Shown: positions 6,394 to 14,357 of the stretch, piece after piece
Numbering within the stretch: position 1 is the first letter of the stretch
Layout: each line of letters opens with the position of its first letter
From: a virus
Direction: 5' to 3' (one strand)
Virus record (IMG/VR): IMGVR_UViG_3300017931_000090
Coordinates: 1 to 33,944 of that record
Length of the DNA: 33,944 nucleotides
Notes under the pieces: generated by a model
What the model was told of the DNA's origin: nothing
What the model saw: only the letters and a program-made list of their open reading frames with translations
The model's database searches: none
Translations under genes and position numbers: made by a program

Positions 6394-7317
6394 ATGACCA
6401 AGATCCGCTTCGCAGTCATTGCGGCAATATGCCTGCTGGGGGCGAGCCTCGCCAGCGCACAGTACGTCAACCCATCGGCCCCAAACTACGGCGTCAACAA
6501 GATGGGCCAGTGCTACAACTCCACCCTGAATAACTGGGTCGACGTTCTGCCCACGACGGCCAACTACACCGTCTATCCCGTCCAGTGCGATCAGTATGGG
6601 AACCTCACCGGAGTGAGTGCACCGGCGAAGATCTCCACCTCCGCCATCACGGTCAACTCCCTGGCGAGCGGGACGGACACGACAGCCGGAACAGCATCGA
6701 CCACCGGCGGCACCATGACGGCCTCGGCGTACAACTACGCTCGGATCGTCGCCATCGATGCGGCCGGAAATCACACTGCCCCAAACACCATCTCCGCGGC
6801 AAAGACGACCACAGGTACGACCGCCAGCATCGCGTGGTCATGGACGGCAGTCACGGGCGCGCTCTCCTACCAAGTGTGGGTCTGCACGGGATCATCGTGC
6901 ACGCCGGCACACTATTTTACGAGCCCCACAAACGTCTATCTGCAGACATTGCCCGCAACGAGCGGCACAAGCGGCACCCTCCCGACCGTCAACAACACGG
7001 GTCAGATAACCGGGATGCTCGGTTCTCCCTACTGGGCAGACCACGTGGATGGATACAGCATTCTTTCGACGGATGCGAACATCCGCGTGACCGGCGCATC
7101 TAACGCCGTGGTTACTCTGCCCGTGGCGGGATTGATGCAGGGCCAGATCATCAGGGTGAGCAATAAGTTGACGAACTCCGCGAACGTCACGGTGAATGCT
7201 GTCGGCGGTCCCGCGATCGGCAACTCAGGCAATGACACCTCGGAAGTGGTTTGGACCTACGGCAGCACCGACACGTTCCAGTGGGACGGCACGATGTGGT
7301 GGGTGATTGCCCACTAA
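6394..7317 (+). CDS. exported FN3-like appendage protein
   Basis: 307 residues with AGGAG eight to nine bases before the ATG. The first 22 residues (MTKIRFAVIAAICLLGASLA then SAQ) form a Sec signal peptide with a textbook A-Q cut site. A short segment with YTVYPVQCDQYGNLTG follows, similar in kind to the N terminus of the 1470-residue protein at 15244. Next comes an FN3-like fold (ARIVAIDAAGNHTAPNTIS, then ALSYQVWVCTGSSC). The C-terminal domain (residues ~205-307) has GYSILSTDANIRVTGASNAV and VTLPVAGLMQGQIIRVSN, resembling beta-rich phage structural domains, and ends FQWDGTMWWVIAH. Probably part of a surface or virion appendage set with its neighbours. Confidence 0.8.
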   Translation: MTKIRFAVIAAICLLGASLASAQYVNPSAPNYGVNKMGQCYNSTLNNWVDVLPTTANYTVYPVQCDQYGNLTGVSAPAKISTSAITVNSLASGTDTTAGTASTTGGTMTASAYNYARIVAIDAAGNHTAPNTISAAKTTTGTTASIAWSWTAVTGALSYQVWVCTGSSCTPAHYFTSPTNVYLQTLPATSGTSGTLPTVNNTGQITGMLGSPYWADHVDGYSILSTDANIRVTGASNAVVTLPVAGLMQGQIIRVSNKLTNSANVTVNAVGGPAIGNSGNDTSEVVWTYGSTDTFQWDGTMWWVIAH

Positions 7318-7356
7318 GCGGGAGGATAAGCTGAAGAAACAAGAGGAACAGCACCA

Positions 7357-10300
7357 GTGAAAACATCCAATGTGCTGAGAGCGATCTTCTGGGCAGCCGT
7401 GTATGCGTTCCTGATATGGGGAGCGTGCGCCTACGGCCAAGGTTCGAACGGCGGCATCCTCTATGCCTCCGACTTTGCCGCGTGGTCCCTGCCGCAAGGG
7501 ACGGGGCCGGCCAACGGGATGATCGCTTGGCCCAGCGCGCAGGTGTGCCAGATCTCCACGGTGGGCGGCTACAGCTTCACGGCGCCGAAGGTGGGTCGCA
7601 AGCTCACCATCGTGGATAACGGAGTTCCGGCGCACACGGAGACCGTGACGCCGACGCAGGTGACCGTGGGACCAGGTGGCTGTTCGCTGACGGCCACAAT
7701 GAGCTACTCGCACTTGAGCTATACCGTCAAGAGCGGCACGGCCGGGCTGCAGGAGGCGATCGACTACCAGACGGGCTTGCCGCAGGGCGCGCTGGTGGTT
7801 TTGACTCCGGCGTGGACGTTGGCCGGCGGGACCACGGGCATGATCACCGGAGCCTACGGAACATCGCTGGTGTCGATCTCCGATCAGCGAGATGCTGTGC
7901 TGATTGCCTACACTTGGAACGGAAGCGCCTACGTGGCGACTTCGTTTGGAGGAAGCGCCTGCGATCCCAATACCATCCCCAACGGCTGCACTGGAGGCAC
8001 TTCATTGCTTGCGGCGCAAGGAAGTTTGGGGATCTCTCCGGTCCAAAACATCGTCAAGTATGGCGCGGTCATCGATGGCATGTCGGGAACAGACATCGGT
8101 CCTGCAGTACAGAGCGCGATCGCGGCCTGCCCGGGCGACAGCGGCACAGGCGGCGTGTCCTGCACTGTGCTGCTGCCCTGCACCGGCGTGGGTTGCTATT
8201 GGAAGACGCAGACCGCCATTACTTCTGCGTATTCGAAATCGATCCTGATTCTCATCGAAGGAAAGGTGCAGTTAGGCGATACACTTCTTGAAAACTCTTT
8301 CATCGTGCTGCAAGGGAATTCGGGCGGAACGCCTCAAGGATTCCAGAACCGCGGCCCAGCGGCGGAGATTCATGGCGCGCCGTGGAAGGGCACGATGGGG
8401 ACGGCGATCACATCGATCGGGAGCCACAGCTTCACGCCGACATTCACCACCGGTGTGATCGGAAACTTGAGTACAAATTCATGGCTCACCATCGTAGATC
8501 CTGTGACCGTCACAACGATCGGCACTGTGACACGGACGGCATGGACGGGAAACAGCCCCAACGTGTCGGCAACGCTGACCTCCTACACTCGGATGGCGCC
8601 GGGTTCGCTCATCACTGTCAGCGGGTGCACGGATTCCAGCTTCAACGTGACAAACACCTTCGTGATTGCGGTGAACTACCAGAAGCACCTGATCTCGTGG
8701 GCAGAGGACCAAGCGGCGGGAACCACGACCGGCTGCACGATCACCGGGTGGAACCAGGACAGCTTTGAGTCCACGCGGCTGACGAACGTGGGGAGTTCCA
8801 CCCTGACCGCAACGTTCCGCAAAACGCATCTCGCAACCGCGCATTGGGGGATTGCCGGTGTCGCGTTGCCGGCCGGAGTCGGTCCTTATGAGCTCGACTA
8901 TCTGGAGATCCAGTCCGCGACCGGCGCTCAGTTTGTAACGGGTGATACGGTCGACGCAACGTTGATCGGGGATGGATTCGCGGCGTCCGCCAATGTGACC
9001 TCCATCGGTGCCGACGTAAACCTCGGGCTCTCGACTGTCAGAGATGTCTCGGTTGCCTCGTCGCTGGCCTCGTTCTGGACGTGTTACACCACCGGATACC
9101 AGAACTGCGCTGAGCCGAGTTTCCCTTCGGGAGCGTGGCGTTGCACCTACTACGGAGACGTTCCGAATGAGGGCGGCTGCGGACATACGAGCTTCAAGGA
9201 CACGACATTTTACGGTGGCTTCGAGGCAGATAGCAATCAGAGGACGGCCTCGGTGTCAATGCCCGACTTCGAGCATGTCGAGTTTCGCATGTCACCGCAG
9301 TACGCGGTTGACATCGACAATCGATACGGCTCCTCTAACCCCTTTCAACTCGACTACGCAGTTCCAGAAGACAACGCAATCGGCACACCGGTTCTTTGCA
9401 CTGTGGGAACCACTGATGGAGATGCGGGGTATTTCGTTGGACCAGTGCACGTCGGCCGATGGGAATCGTCGGCGACCTACTGCCTCGCGCCTCCGGACTT
9501 CAACGGTCGGCTGATTGCGTGGCCCACGGATAACTTAGAGTTGCCAGTGAGGCCGGGTTTCCCGGCGGGAACCTTTGATTCGGGTGGAAAGCAACTGACG
9601 GAATTCTACGGACAGGATGCTGGACTCGGGCCGAGCGTGATTCCGTTCGCAACCCAAGCGGTCAATTCCGCGGCGAACGTCTCAGGACAATGCGTCTCTT
9701 CAGGTAAATGCACAGTCAGCACGGTCGTCGGGCCGGACGGGTCTGCCGACGCAATTGAGATCAAGGCAATCTCGGATGCCGCCTATCCCCCGCCGTATGG
9801 CTGGACCGGATCAATCGCCACTTATGCCGGAGACTGGATTCTCTACGGAGCGAAAGTGCGGCACGGCGCCGGGCTGAATGCGCCGAGTTCTCTCGCTGGT
9901 AACGCCTCTCTGGACATAGCGAGCTTCGGCACGGACAGCTTTATCGGCAACTCTCCGCAGTTCTGGCAGATGGGGATCACGCTCAACGGGGATTGGGAAT
10001 CAATCGTGGGAGCCGCCACAGTCGTGACGGGTGAGGCGACGCCGCACACCGTGGGCTTGCGGATGTGGCCAGGCCCCTTGAGCACAGAAGGCAACCAGTT
10101 CTACAACTGGTTTGTCATCGTCGTGCCAGGGCCAAACAACCCCGCATGGGACTTGGTGACGACCGGGGAGACCATCGAGCGGGTGCGGCGCGATCTGTTG
10201 CACGGCGCGGTTCCATCGAGCTTCAATCATCCGGGCATTGCAGTAACACTTGAAAGAGTCGCTGCCCCAGAATTTGACATTCTAACTCCAGCTACGGGCG

Positions 10301-10695
10301 CGATTACACCGATCGCAGGCACCCCGCAGTCGGTTATCATTGTGGCCGACGCAGGAGTCGATCCCTCACATGGTGGAACGGCCGTATGCTGGGATTCGGG
10401 ACATGGTGGAACGGCAGTGTGCAATTCGACCAGCGGGATTGTACTGGTGACATTTGGCACAACGCCGGTGGACGACGATCTTTTCGAGGTAGGCTGGGTA
10501 AGCGCGAAAGCGAGCATGCCAGTCCTTACGCCAGCCCAAGTTCATGCGACAGCACCGCCGCAGTGCTGGATTCAGGAAGATGCCGATAACAGCACAACGC
10601 TCAAAGGTGTTATTATCCAGAATTCAGCTACTTGTGGATTTATTTCGAACATGACCGAGTATGTCAGTTACCACATTGATCCGGTACTTCCGTGA
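7357..10695 (+). CDS. large exported tailspike-like protein
   Basis: 1112 residues from a GTG preceded by AGAGGA. The N terminus is a signal peptide or membrane anchor (VLRAIFWAAVYAFLIWGACA, cut near Y-G-Q). Residues ~30-205 are the module shared with the protein at 5335 (ASDFAAW, SGTAGLQEAIDY, YTWNGSAYVAT). Near residue 233, IVKYGAVIDG followed by TDIGPAVQSAIAAC is the usual entry to a pectate-lyase-like right-handed beta-helix, as in tailspikes. The following ~400 residues are strand-rich. The C-terminal ~350 residues include a carbohydrate-binding-like stretch. No catalytic residues can be assigned. The likely role is binding or cleaving a surface polysaccharide. Confidence 0.8.
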   Translation: MKTSNVLRAIFWAAVYAFLIWGACAYGQGSNGGILYASDFAAWSLPQGTGPANGMIAWPSAQVCQISTVGGYSFTAPKVGRKLTIVDNGVPAHTETVTPTQVTVGPGGCSLTATMSYSHLSYTVKSGTAGLQEAIDYQTGLPQGALVVLTPAWTLAGGTTGMITGAYGTSLVSISDQRDAVLIAYTWNGSAYVATSFGGSACDPNTIPNGCTGGTSLLAAQGSLGISPVQNIVKYGAVIDGMSGTDIGPAVQSAIAACPGDSGTGGVSCTVLLPCTGVGCYWKTQTAITSAYSKSILILIEGKVQLGDTLLENSFIVLQGNSGGTPQGFQNRGPAAEIHGAPWKGTMGTAITSIGSHSFTPTFTTGVIGNLSTNSWLTIVDPVTVTTIGTVTRTAWTGNSPNVSATLTSYTRMAPGSLITVSGCTDSSFNVTNTFVIAVNYQKHLISWAEDQAAGTTTGCTITGWNQDSFESTRLTNVGSSTLTATFRKTHLATAHWGIAGVALPAGVGPYELDYLEIQSATGAQFVTGDTVDATLIGDGFAASANVTSIGADVNLGLSTVRDVSVASSLASFWTCYTTGYQNCAEPSFPSGAWRCTYYGDVPNEGGCGHTSFKDTTFYGGFEADSNQRTASVSMPDFEHVEFRMSPQYAVDIDNRYGSSNPFQLDYAVPEDNAIGTPVLCTVGTTDGDAGYFVGPVHVGRWESSATYCLAPPDFNGRLIAWPTDNLELPVRPGFPAGTFDSGGKQLTEFYGQDAGLGPSVIPFATQAVNSAANVSGQCVSSGKCTVSTVVGPDGSADAIEIKAISDAAYPPPYGWTGSIATYAGDWILYGAKVRHGAGLNAPSSLAGNASLDIASFGTDSFIGNSPQFWQMGITLNGDWESIVGAATVVTGEATPHTVGLRMWPGPLSTEGNQFYNWFVIVVPGPNNPAWDLVTTGETIERVRRDLLHGAVPSSFNHPGIAVTLERVAAPEFDILTPATGAITPIAGTPQSVIIVADAGVDPSHGGTAVCWDSGHGGTAVCNSTSGIVLVTFGTTPVDDDLFEVGWVSAKASMPVLTPAQVHATAPPQCWIQEDADNSTTLKGVIIQNSATCGFISNMTEYVSYHIDPVLP

Positions 10696-10703
10696 GGAGA
10701 ACC

Positions 10704-11222
10704 ATGAAACGCATCTTTGCAGCATTCGCACTCGCAGTTCTAGCGGCAGGTTGTCACGGGCAGGTCCCGCCCGCTTCGTCGGCCAAGGTAGTTCTGACCT
10801 GGACCGCGCCAGTCGCAAGCGGCAACTGGACCGGCTGCACCACGGCCGCGCCATGCACCTACGCGATCTACCGCGCGACAGGCGCAACGTGCCCTGCCTC
10901 GACCAGCACAGCTTTTCAGGAGGTCACCACGCCCACGGCGCGTCCCTCGGGCACAACCTGGACTGATACCACGGCGACCGGGATGACGGTCTGCTACATC
11001 GCAGCAACGATCCAGGGGACGCAGAACAGCGGGCCGTCGAACACGGCTGGGCCAATCGCAGTTCCGGGCGTTCCGCTGGCTCCGGCGTTGGGGACTCCAT
11101 CGACCGCGGTGCTCGAGAAGTCTCCGGGCTGCTTCGATTGCTTCACGCCGGAGCAGGTGAACTGCTGGGAAGGATCGTGCACTGCGCCGTTGAGTCTGAT
11201 GGCGACGCTGAAGAGGCGGTGA
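10704..11222 (+). CDS. predicted lipoprotein with FN3-like domain
   Basis: 172 residues, starting at the ATG with GAGGAGA upstream; an in-frame GTG at 10692 is an unlikely alternative. The leader KRIFAAFALAVLAAGC ends in LAAGC, a good lipobox, so the mature protein would be lipidated at Cys 17 and anchored in a membrane. The remainder resembles one FN3/Ig domain (KVVLTWTAPVASGNW, CTYAIYRATGATC, VCYIAATIQG). A cysteine-rich tail follows (CFDCFTPEQVNCWEGSC). A phage lipoprotein at the end of an appendage cluster could act in surface display or superinfection exclusion; this is inference. Confidence 0.75.
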   Translation: MKRIFAAFALAVLAAGCHGQVPPASSAKVVLTWTAPVASGNWTGCTTAAPCTYAIYRATGATCPASTSTAFQEVTTPTARPSGTTWTDTTATGMTVCYIAATIQGTQNSGPSNTAGPIAVPGVPLAPALGTPSTAVLEKSPGCFDCFTPEQVNCWEGSCTAPLSLMATLKRR

Positions 11223-11377
11223 TGGACACGCCGCTGCGCATCTGCGCGGATCTGGACCGGCTGCGTCAGTCGGTTGGGAGCAGGCCGTTGGAAGGCATCC
11301 GTGCGACGCGCGTGTTGAAGGAACTGGCGCACGTAGACGAGCGGCTCAAGGTGATTTTGGCAGGACAGGTAGGGTAG
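11222..11377 (+). CDS. small helical hypothetical protein
   Basis: 51 residues from an ATG that overlaps the previous stop as TGATG; a GTG one codon earlier is also possible. The product (ICADLDRLRQSV, ATRVLKELAHVDERLKVILA) is almost entirely helical and charged, with no signal or membrane segment. Not recognised. It is coupled to the lipoprotein gene and sits 14 bases before the coiled-coil membrane protein gene. Confidence 0.55.
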   Translation: MDTPLRICADLDRLRQSVGSRPLEGIRATRVLKELAHVDERLKVILAGQVG

Positions 11378-11391
11378 GATAGGGGAAGGCG

Positions 11392-11817
11392 ATGAGCGAT
11401 GATGGGCGTCTTGGCGAGCTCGATGGGCGTCTGCGGAAACTGGAGACAGATATGGCCTCACTGACAGCGGATCACAAGAGCGTGATGTCCGACCTCTACG
11501 GCAACGGGCAAAAGGGACTTCTCGATACGCTCAACGAGTTCGTTGCGGCGTACAACACGCGGGAGACAGAGCGAGAGAAGGCGTTCATCACGCAGCAGAA
11601 TTCGGTTAGGGACGTGCTGGATATTCACAACAAGAAAGTCATGCGATGGGTTGCAATCATAGGACTGCTGGTGGCTGTCCTAACACTCGTAGAGGGGACT
11701 AAACTCCTGCCAAAAGGAGTGCTGAAGACACCGGCAATCATCGCTTGTCAGACCGCTACTCATCTGACCAGCGGATGCGCAAACCCGGCGTATGGCAGTA
11801 GCATGTACAGCAGGTAG
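11392..11817 (+). CDS. coiled-coil plus membrane anchor protein, holin-associated type
   Basis: 141 residues. The N-terminal ~80 residues are a coiled coil (GELDGRLRKLETDMASL and TRETEREKAFITQQNSVRDV). One membrane helix follows at residues ~84-101 (VMRWVAIIGLLVAVLTLV), then a short tail. This layout resembles XhlA-like or holin-accessory proteins in phage lysis modules. The 3' 58 bases overlap a convergent minus-strand gene. It stands just before a holin-like gene, supporting a role at the cytoplasmic membrane during lysis, though another membrane role cannot be excluded. Confidence 0.65.
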   Translation: MSDDGRLGELDGRLRKLETDMASLTADHKSVMSDLYGNGQKGLLDTLNEFVAAYNTRETEREKAFITQQNSVRDVLDIHNKKVMRWVAIIGLLVAVLTLVEGTKLLPKGVLKTPAIIACQTATHLTSGCANPAYGSSMYSR

Positions 11818-11951
11818 ATCAGGAAGATCACGGCGACAATCACCTGAGCCACGCGGCCAAAGGGCGCCGGCAGGGGAATGAGGCTGATGATCCAGTACAC
11901 CACGCCGAAGATCAGGCAGACGATGAGAAGCGTTACCAAGATCGAAAGCAT
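11760..11951 (-). CDS. 63-residue two-helix membrane protein on the opposite strand
   Basis: Read leftward from an ATG at 11951 with AGAGGTG upstream. Two hydrophobic segments flank a Pro-rich turn: ILVTLLIVCLIFGVVYWII, then IPLPAPFGRVAQ, then VIVAVIFLIYLLYMLL. This closely resembles the small Thivi_2564-type membrane proteins found in many bacteria and phages, whose function is unknown. It is the only minus-strand gene inside a long rightward block and converges with, and overlaps, the end of the coiled-coil membrane gene. A longer in-frame upstream extension lacks a ribosome site, so the internal start is preferred. Confidence 0.65.
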   Translation of the reverse strand: MLSILVTLLIVCLIFGVVYWIISLIPLPAPFGRVAQVIVAVIFLIYLLYMLLPYAGFAHPLVR

Positions 11952-12106
11952 CGAAGCACCTCTACCTGAGAAGAGCACTAGGGGCAGCGAGCCGTCTGTG
12001 CAATCCGGTACATCCAGGCCAGCTCCGCGCCCGATCACCGACCGCGAAATGGCTGAGTGGAAACGGGAGCAGGGTCGGGCGTAGAATTCTGAAAGGAGAA
12101 CCGACA

Positions 12107-12349
12107 ATGTGGAGCACAATCGTTAGCGCATGGGCGCATTTTACGCAGAACTGGAAATCGACCGCGGCGAACTTCCTTACGCTGGTGGTCATCACCGGCG
12201 GCTACTTCGCGGTGATTCCCGTCGCCACGCTTCAGGAGCACGGCATCACCCAGAATGAAGTGTTCTGGGGAACGGTGATCTGCGGGCTGGCCAAGCTGTA
12301 CGTAGGCCTCATCACGAATGACGCCAAGTCCACCCAGGCGGCGAAGTGA
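12107..12349 (+). CDS. holin-like membrane protein
   Basis: 80 residues with AAAGGAGA at ideal spacing. Two membrane segments are visible, about residues 20-43 (NFLTLVVITGGYFAVIPVA) and 51-69 (VFWGTVICGLAKLYVGLI). A charged, Lys-rich tail follows. Size and topology fit a small class II holin that would make lesions in the inner membrane so that endolysin can reach the wall. A lysozyme gene lies 2.2 kb downstream. The next gene starts with a GTG overlapping this stop. No family signature is certain; it could be another membrane protein of the lysis region. Confidence 0.6.
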   Translation: MWSTIVSAWAHFTQNWKSTAANFLTLVVITGGYFAVIPVATLQEHGITQNEVFWGTVICGLAKLYVGLITNDAKSTQAAK

Positions 12350-12615
12350 ACCTCGCCCTCACTCCCGCGCAGTTCGCGGCCCTGCTCGTCGCGCTGATCG
12401 CTGATGCCGCCGTGCACCTGGTCCAGACCGGCCCGCTGACCGGCAACTTGTCCTATCGGGGCGCTACGATCGGCTACGCCTATGACGGCGCTCTCCAGGT
12501 GACCGTGGCGATCCTCGATAAGCACTTCCCGGCGATCCTGCTCACGGACGACCAGATTTTCGCCAAGATCACCGAGAAGTTCAACCAGTACATCGCAGGA
12601 GGCAACACCGCATGA
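12346..12615 (+). CDS. small hypothetical protein
   Basis: 89 residues from a GTG that overlaps the upstream stop codon, so translation is probably coupled. The N-terminal half is moderately hydrophobic (FAALLVALIADAAVHLV). The second half is soluble (GYAYDGALQVTVAILDKHF, DQIFAKITEKFNQYI). No recognised domain. The stop overlaps the protease start as ATGA. Its place between a holin-like protein and a papain-like protease suggests a role in the same lysis or surface module. Confidence 0.6.
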   Translation: MNLALTPAQFAALLVALIADAAVHLVQTGPLTGNLSYRGATIGYAYDGALQVTVAILDKHFPAILLTDDQIFAKITEKFNQYIAGGNTA

Positions 12616-13319
12616 GACTCAGAGGCGCAAGACCATCTCCCAGGCATCGCCTCGCGGCTGCACGGCCACACGTTCCATTGGCTCCGACGCCGCCACAGTT
12701 CCTGTGGAAGCCTGTGCAGATATCGATGTGGGCCAACGATGTCGATGGCGACTGTGTGACAGCCGAAGAGGCGTTCGCCAAAGCCTGCCACTCGCCGGAG
12801 ATTTTCGTCACCGACGATGAGGTAGTCGCCTGGGCGACGGCGAACGGCGTTCTAAATGGGGCCGATCTGACGCAGGTTCTCGACCTGATGCAAAAGGGTG
12901 GATTCCTCCAGGGAAGTTCGCGCCTGGATGACGGGCCTTACGTTTCCGTGGATTGGACCAACGCGGCGATTCTCAAGAACGCCATCGCACAAGGGCCGGT
13001 CAAGATCGGAGTAGCCGCGGATCAGCTTGAAAACGCGGTTCCCGATCCGCCTACAGACGGCTGGCTCGCCTCGGGATTCAAGCGGGACCAGAACGAGGAT
13101 CATTGCGTCTCGCTCTGCGGGTACGGAGAGATCGGCTGGCTAGCTAAGCAACTCGGAGTGACAGAAGACGGCTATCTCCTCGAAGCTGATTCTTCAGGAT
13201 ACGCAATGTTCACCTGGAACTCCATCGGGATCATCGACGTGCCCTCGCTGCTGGCAATTTGCGGGGAGGCATGGCTCAGGAATCCCACAACCGTTGTAGC
13301 CGCGATGGCGGCACTTTAA
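12612..13319 (+). CDS. papain-like cysteine protease fold protein
   Basis: 235 residues. The key blocks are WANDVDGDCVTAEEAF with Cys48, EDHCVSLCGYG with His164, and YAMFTWNSIG with Asn203. Their order and spacing match the Cys-His-Asn triad of papain-fold (C1-like) peptidases. In true papains the nucleophile is normally followed by Trp; here it is Val, and an oxyanion Gln is not obvious, so activity is not certain. There is no signal peptide, only a basic, Pro-rich N terminus of ~30 residues. Translation is coupled to the previous gene (ATGA). Possible roles are virion or host protein processing, or peptide cleavage during lysis. Confidence 0.7.
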   Translation: MRLRGARPSPRHRLAAARPHVPLAPTPPQFLWKPVQISMWANDVDGDCVTAEEAFAKACHSPEIFVTDDEVVAWATANGVLNGADLTQVLDLMQKGGFLQGSSRLDDGPYVSVDWTNAAILKNAIAQGPVKIGVAADQLENAVPDPPTDGWLASGFKRDQNEDHCVSLCGYGEIGWLAKQLGVTEDGYLLEADSSGYAMFTWNSIGIIDVPSLLAICGEAWLRNPTTVVAAMAAL

Positions 13320-13380
13320 CAAACGAGACAGCCCATGGGGGCAGCGAGGTTTGCCGTGGATCCAGAAAGTGAGCTAGTCA

Positions 13381-13677
13381 ATGAACCGGCGTGAAGCTCT
13401 TGGAACGTTTGTAATCGCGGCGGCAAGTCCAGTTTTGGGCGCACAGACTGGATCCGAAACGGCTGCTTCCTCTTACGCTCGGTTAGTCAACGCCACCGGA
13501 GAGGACGCTGCTGAACGAAAGCGCCAATACGCGATCTGCAAAGAACGTGGGCACGCACACGGAATAGGAATGTTTGCAGCCTATCCCGAAGAAACAAATC
13601 CGTTTGTTCCCTGCAAATTCTGTGGCACGGGATTCCGTTTCGTAACTACAATGGAGGAACAAGGTGCTCCTGAGTAG
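13381..13677 (+). CDS. possible Tat-exported small zinc protein
   Basis: 98 residues. The N terminus MNRREALGTFVIAAASPVLG followed by A-Q has a twin-arginine pair followed by a mild hydrophobic stretch, as in Tat leaders; the second half of the Tat consensus (FLK) is weak. The mature part contains CKERGHAHG and PCKFCGTGFRF, which could give a Cys/His metal site. Tat export would make sense if the protein folds around metal in the cytoplasm. A GGAGGAAC site for the next gene lies within its 3' end and the two genes overlap by 14 bases. No family recognised. Confidence 0.65.
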   Translation: MNRREALGTFVIAAASPVLGAQTGSETAASSYARLVNATGEDAAERKRQYAICKERGHAHGIGMFAAYPEETNPFVPCKFCGTGFRFVTTMEEQGAPE

Positions 13678-13786
13678 AATTGTCTGGGCATATGCCGAAC
13701 TGGGCCTTGGCGCTTTCTGGCTCTTGGTTCTTCTGAGCTTTTCTGCGTCAGACCTCATCAAGAAATGGAGAAGGAGACAACCATGA
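13664..13786 (+). CDS. 40-residue membrane protein
   Basis: A short gene from a GTG with GGAGGA five bases upstream, overlapping both neighbours (ATGA at the 3' end). The product has a hydrophobic core (LGLGAFWLLVLLSFSA) and a strongly basic tail (KKWRRRQP), giving a single-pass membrane peptide with the tail in the cytoplasm. The precise overlaps and ribosome site make it a likely real gene. Function unknown; small membrane peptides in lysis regions can be holin regulators. Confidence 0.62.
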   Translation: MLLSRIVWAYAELGLGAFWLLVLLSFSASDLIKKWRRRQP

Positions 13787-14355
13787 AGCACATTCTCATC
13801 ACCGCGGGCCTGTTGTTGTTGTTCCTCGCTGCGGCAATGGCCGCCAGCGCGCAGGTCACAGTTGGAACGACCGCAAGCGCCTACTACTACCAGAAAGCCT
13901 GGTTTGTGGGCAACGAGACGACCGCCAGCGTGCCCTTTCTGTACCTGGGCACCGCGAAGAACAACATCCTGTCGCTGGGCGGGCGCAACGATGTGGCTGC
14001 GAACGCGTTCGACGCCTACACCGGACTCGTGAGCTTCCAGCCCGACCTGACCAAGTATTTCGGCAATCAGGTGGCGCTCTCGCTCGACGTGGGAGGCGGC
14101 GCGGCCACGCTTGCGGCCGGAGGGACCAAGCCTGCCGTCCAGGGCACGCTGAACTTTACCGTCATGCTCACGCCGAACACGTCTGCTATCGGCGGGTACG
14201 CCGGGGGCGGCTTGATTGGCGGCAACAAGTTTGGGAAGTTCTCGGCCGGCATTGCGCATTACTTCGGCGGTCCTGCCACGGTGCAGAGCCAGGCCAAGAA
14301 GAACTTCGTGAAGCGATACCTTTCGACCCACTTCAAGAAGCAGACGGGCCAGTAG
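13783..14355 (+). CDS. exported protein, possibly an outer-membrane beta-barrel
   Basis: 190 residues starting at the ATG after GAAGGAGACAACC; an upstream in-frame ATG is less likely. The leader HILITAGLLLLFLAAAMA ending S-A-Q is a strong Sec signal. The mature chain alternates polar and aromatic residues, as in strands of a small barrel (TASAYYYQKAWFV, VALSLDVGGG, TLNFTVMLTP, GKFSAGIAHYFG), with glycine-rich turns. The last ~25 residues are basic and would lie outside a barrel. If it inserts in the outer membrane it may alter the host surface, for example to block other phages. The barrel assignment is by eye. Confidence 0.65.
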   Translation: MKHILITAGLLLLFLAAAMAASAQVTVGTTASAYYYQKAWFVGNETTASVPFLYLGTAKNNILSLGGRNDVAANAFDAYTGLVSFQPDLTKYFGNQVALSLDVGGGAATLAAGGTKPAVQGTLNFTVMLTPNTSAIGGYAGGGLIGGNKFGKFSAGIAHYFGGPATVQSQAKKNFVKRYLSTHFKKQTGQ

Positions 14356-14357
14356 CC

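Noticed and set aside
10366-10430. Short direct repeat coding HGGTAVC twice
   Set aside because: Only about 14 bp duplicated within a beta-rich coding region; ordinary local duplication.
11878-12084. 68-residue plus-strand ORF opposite the small membrane gene
   Set aside because: The C-terminal part looks protein-like, but the start has a ribosome-like GGGGA too close, and most of the ORF is antisense to a better gene.
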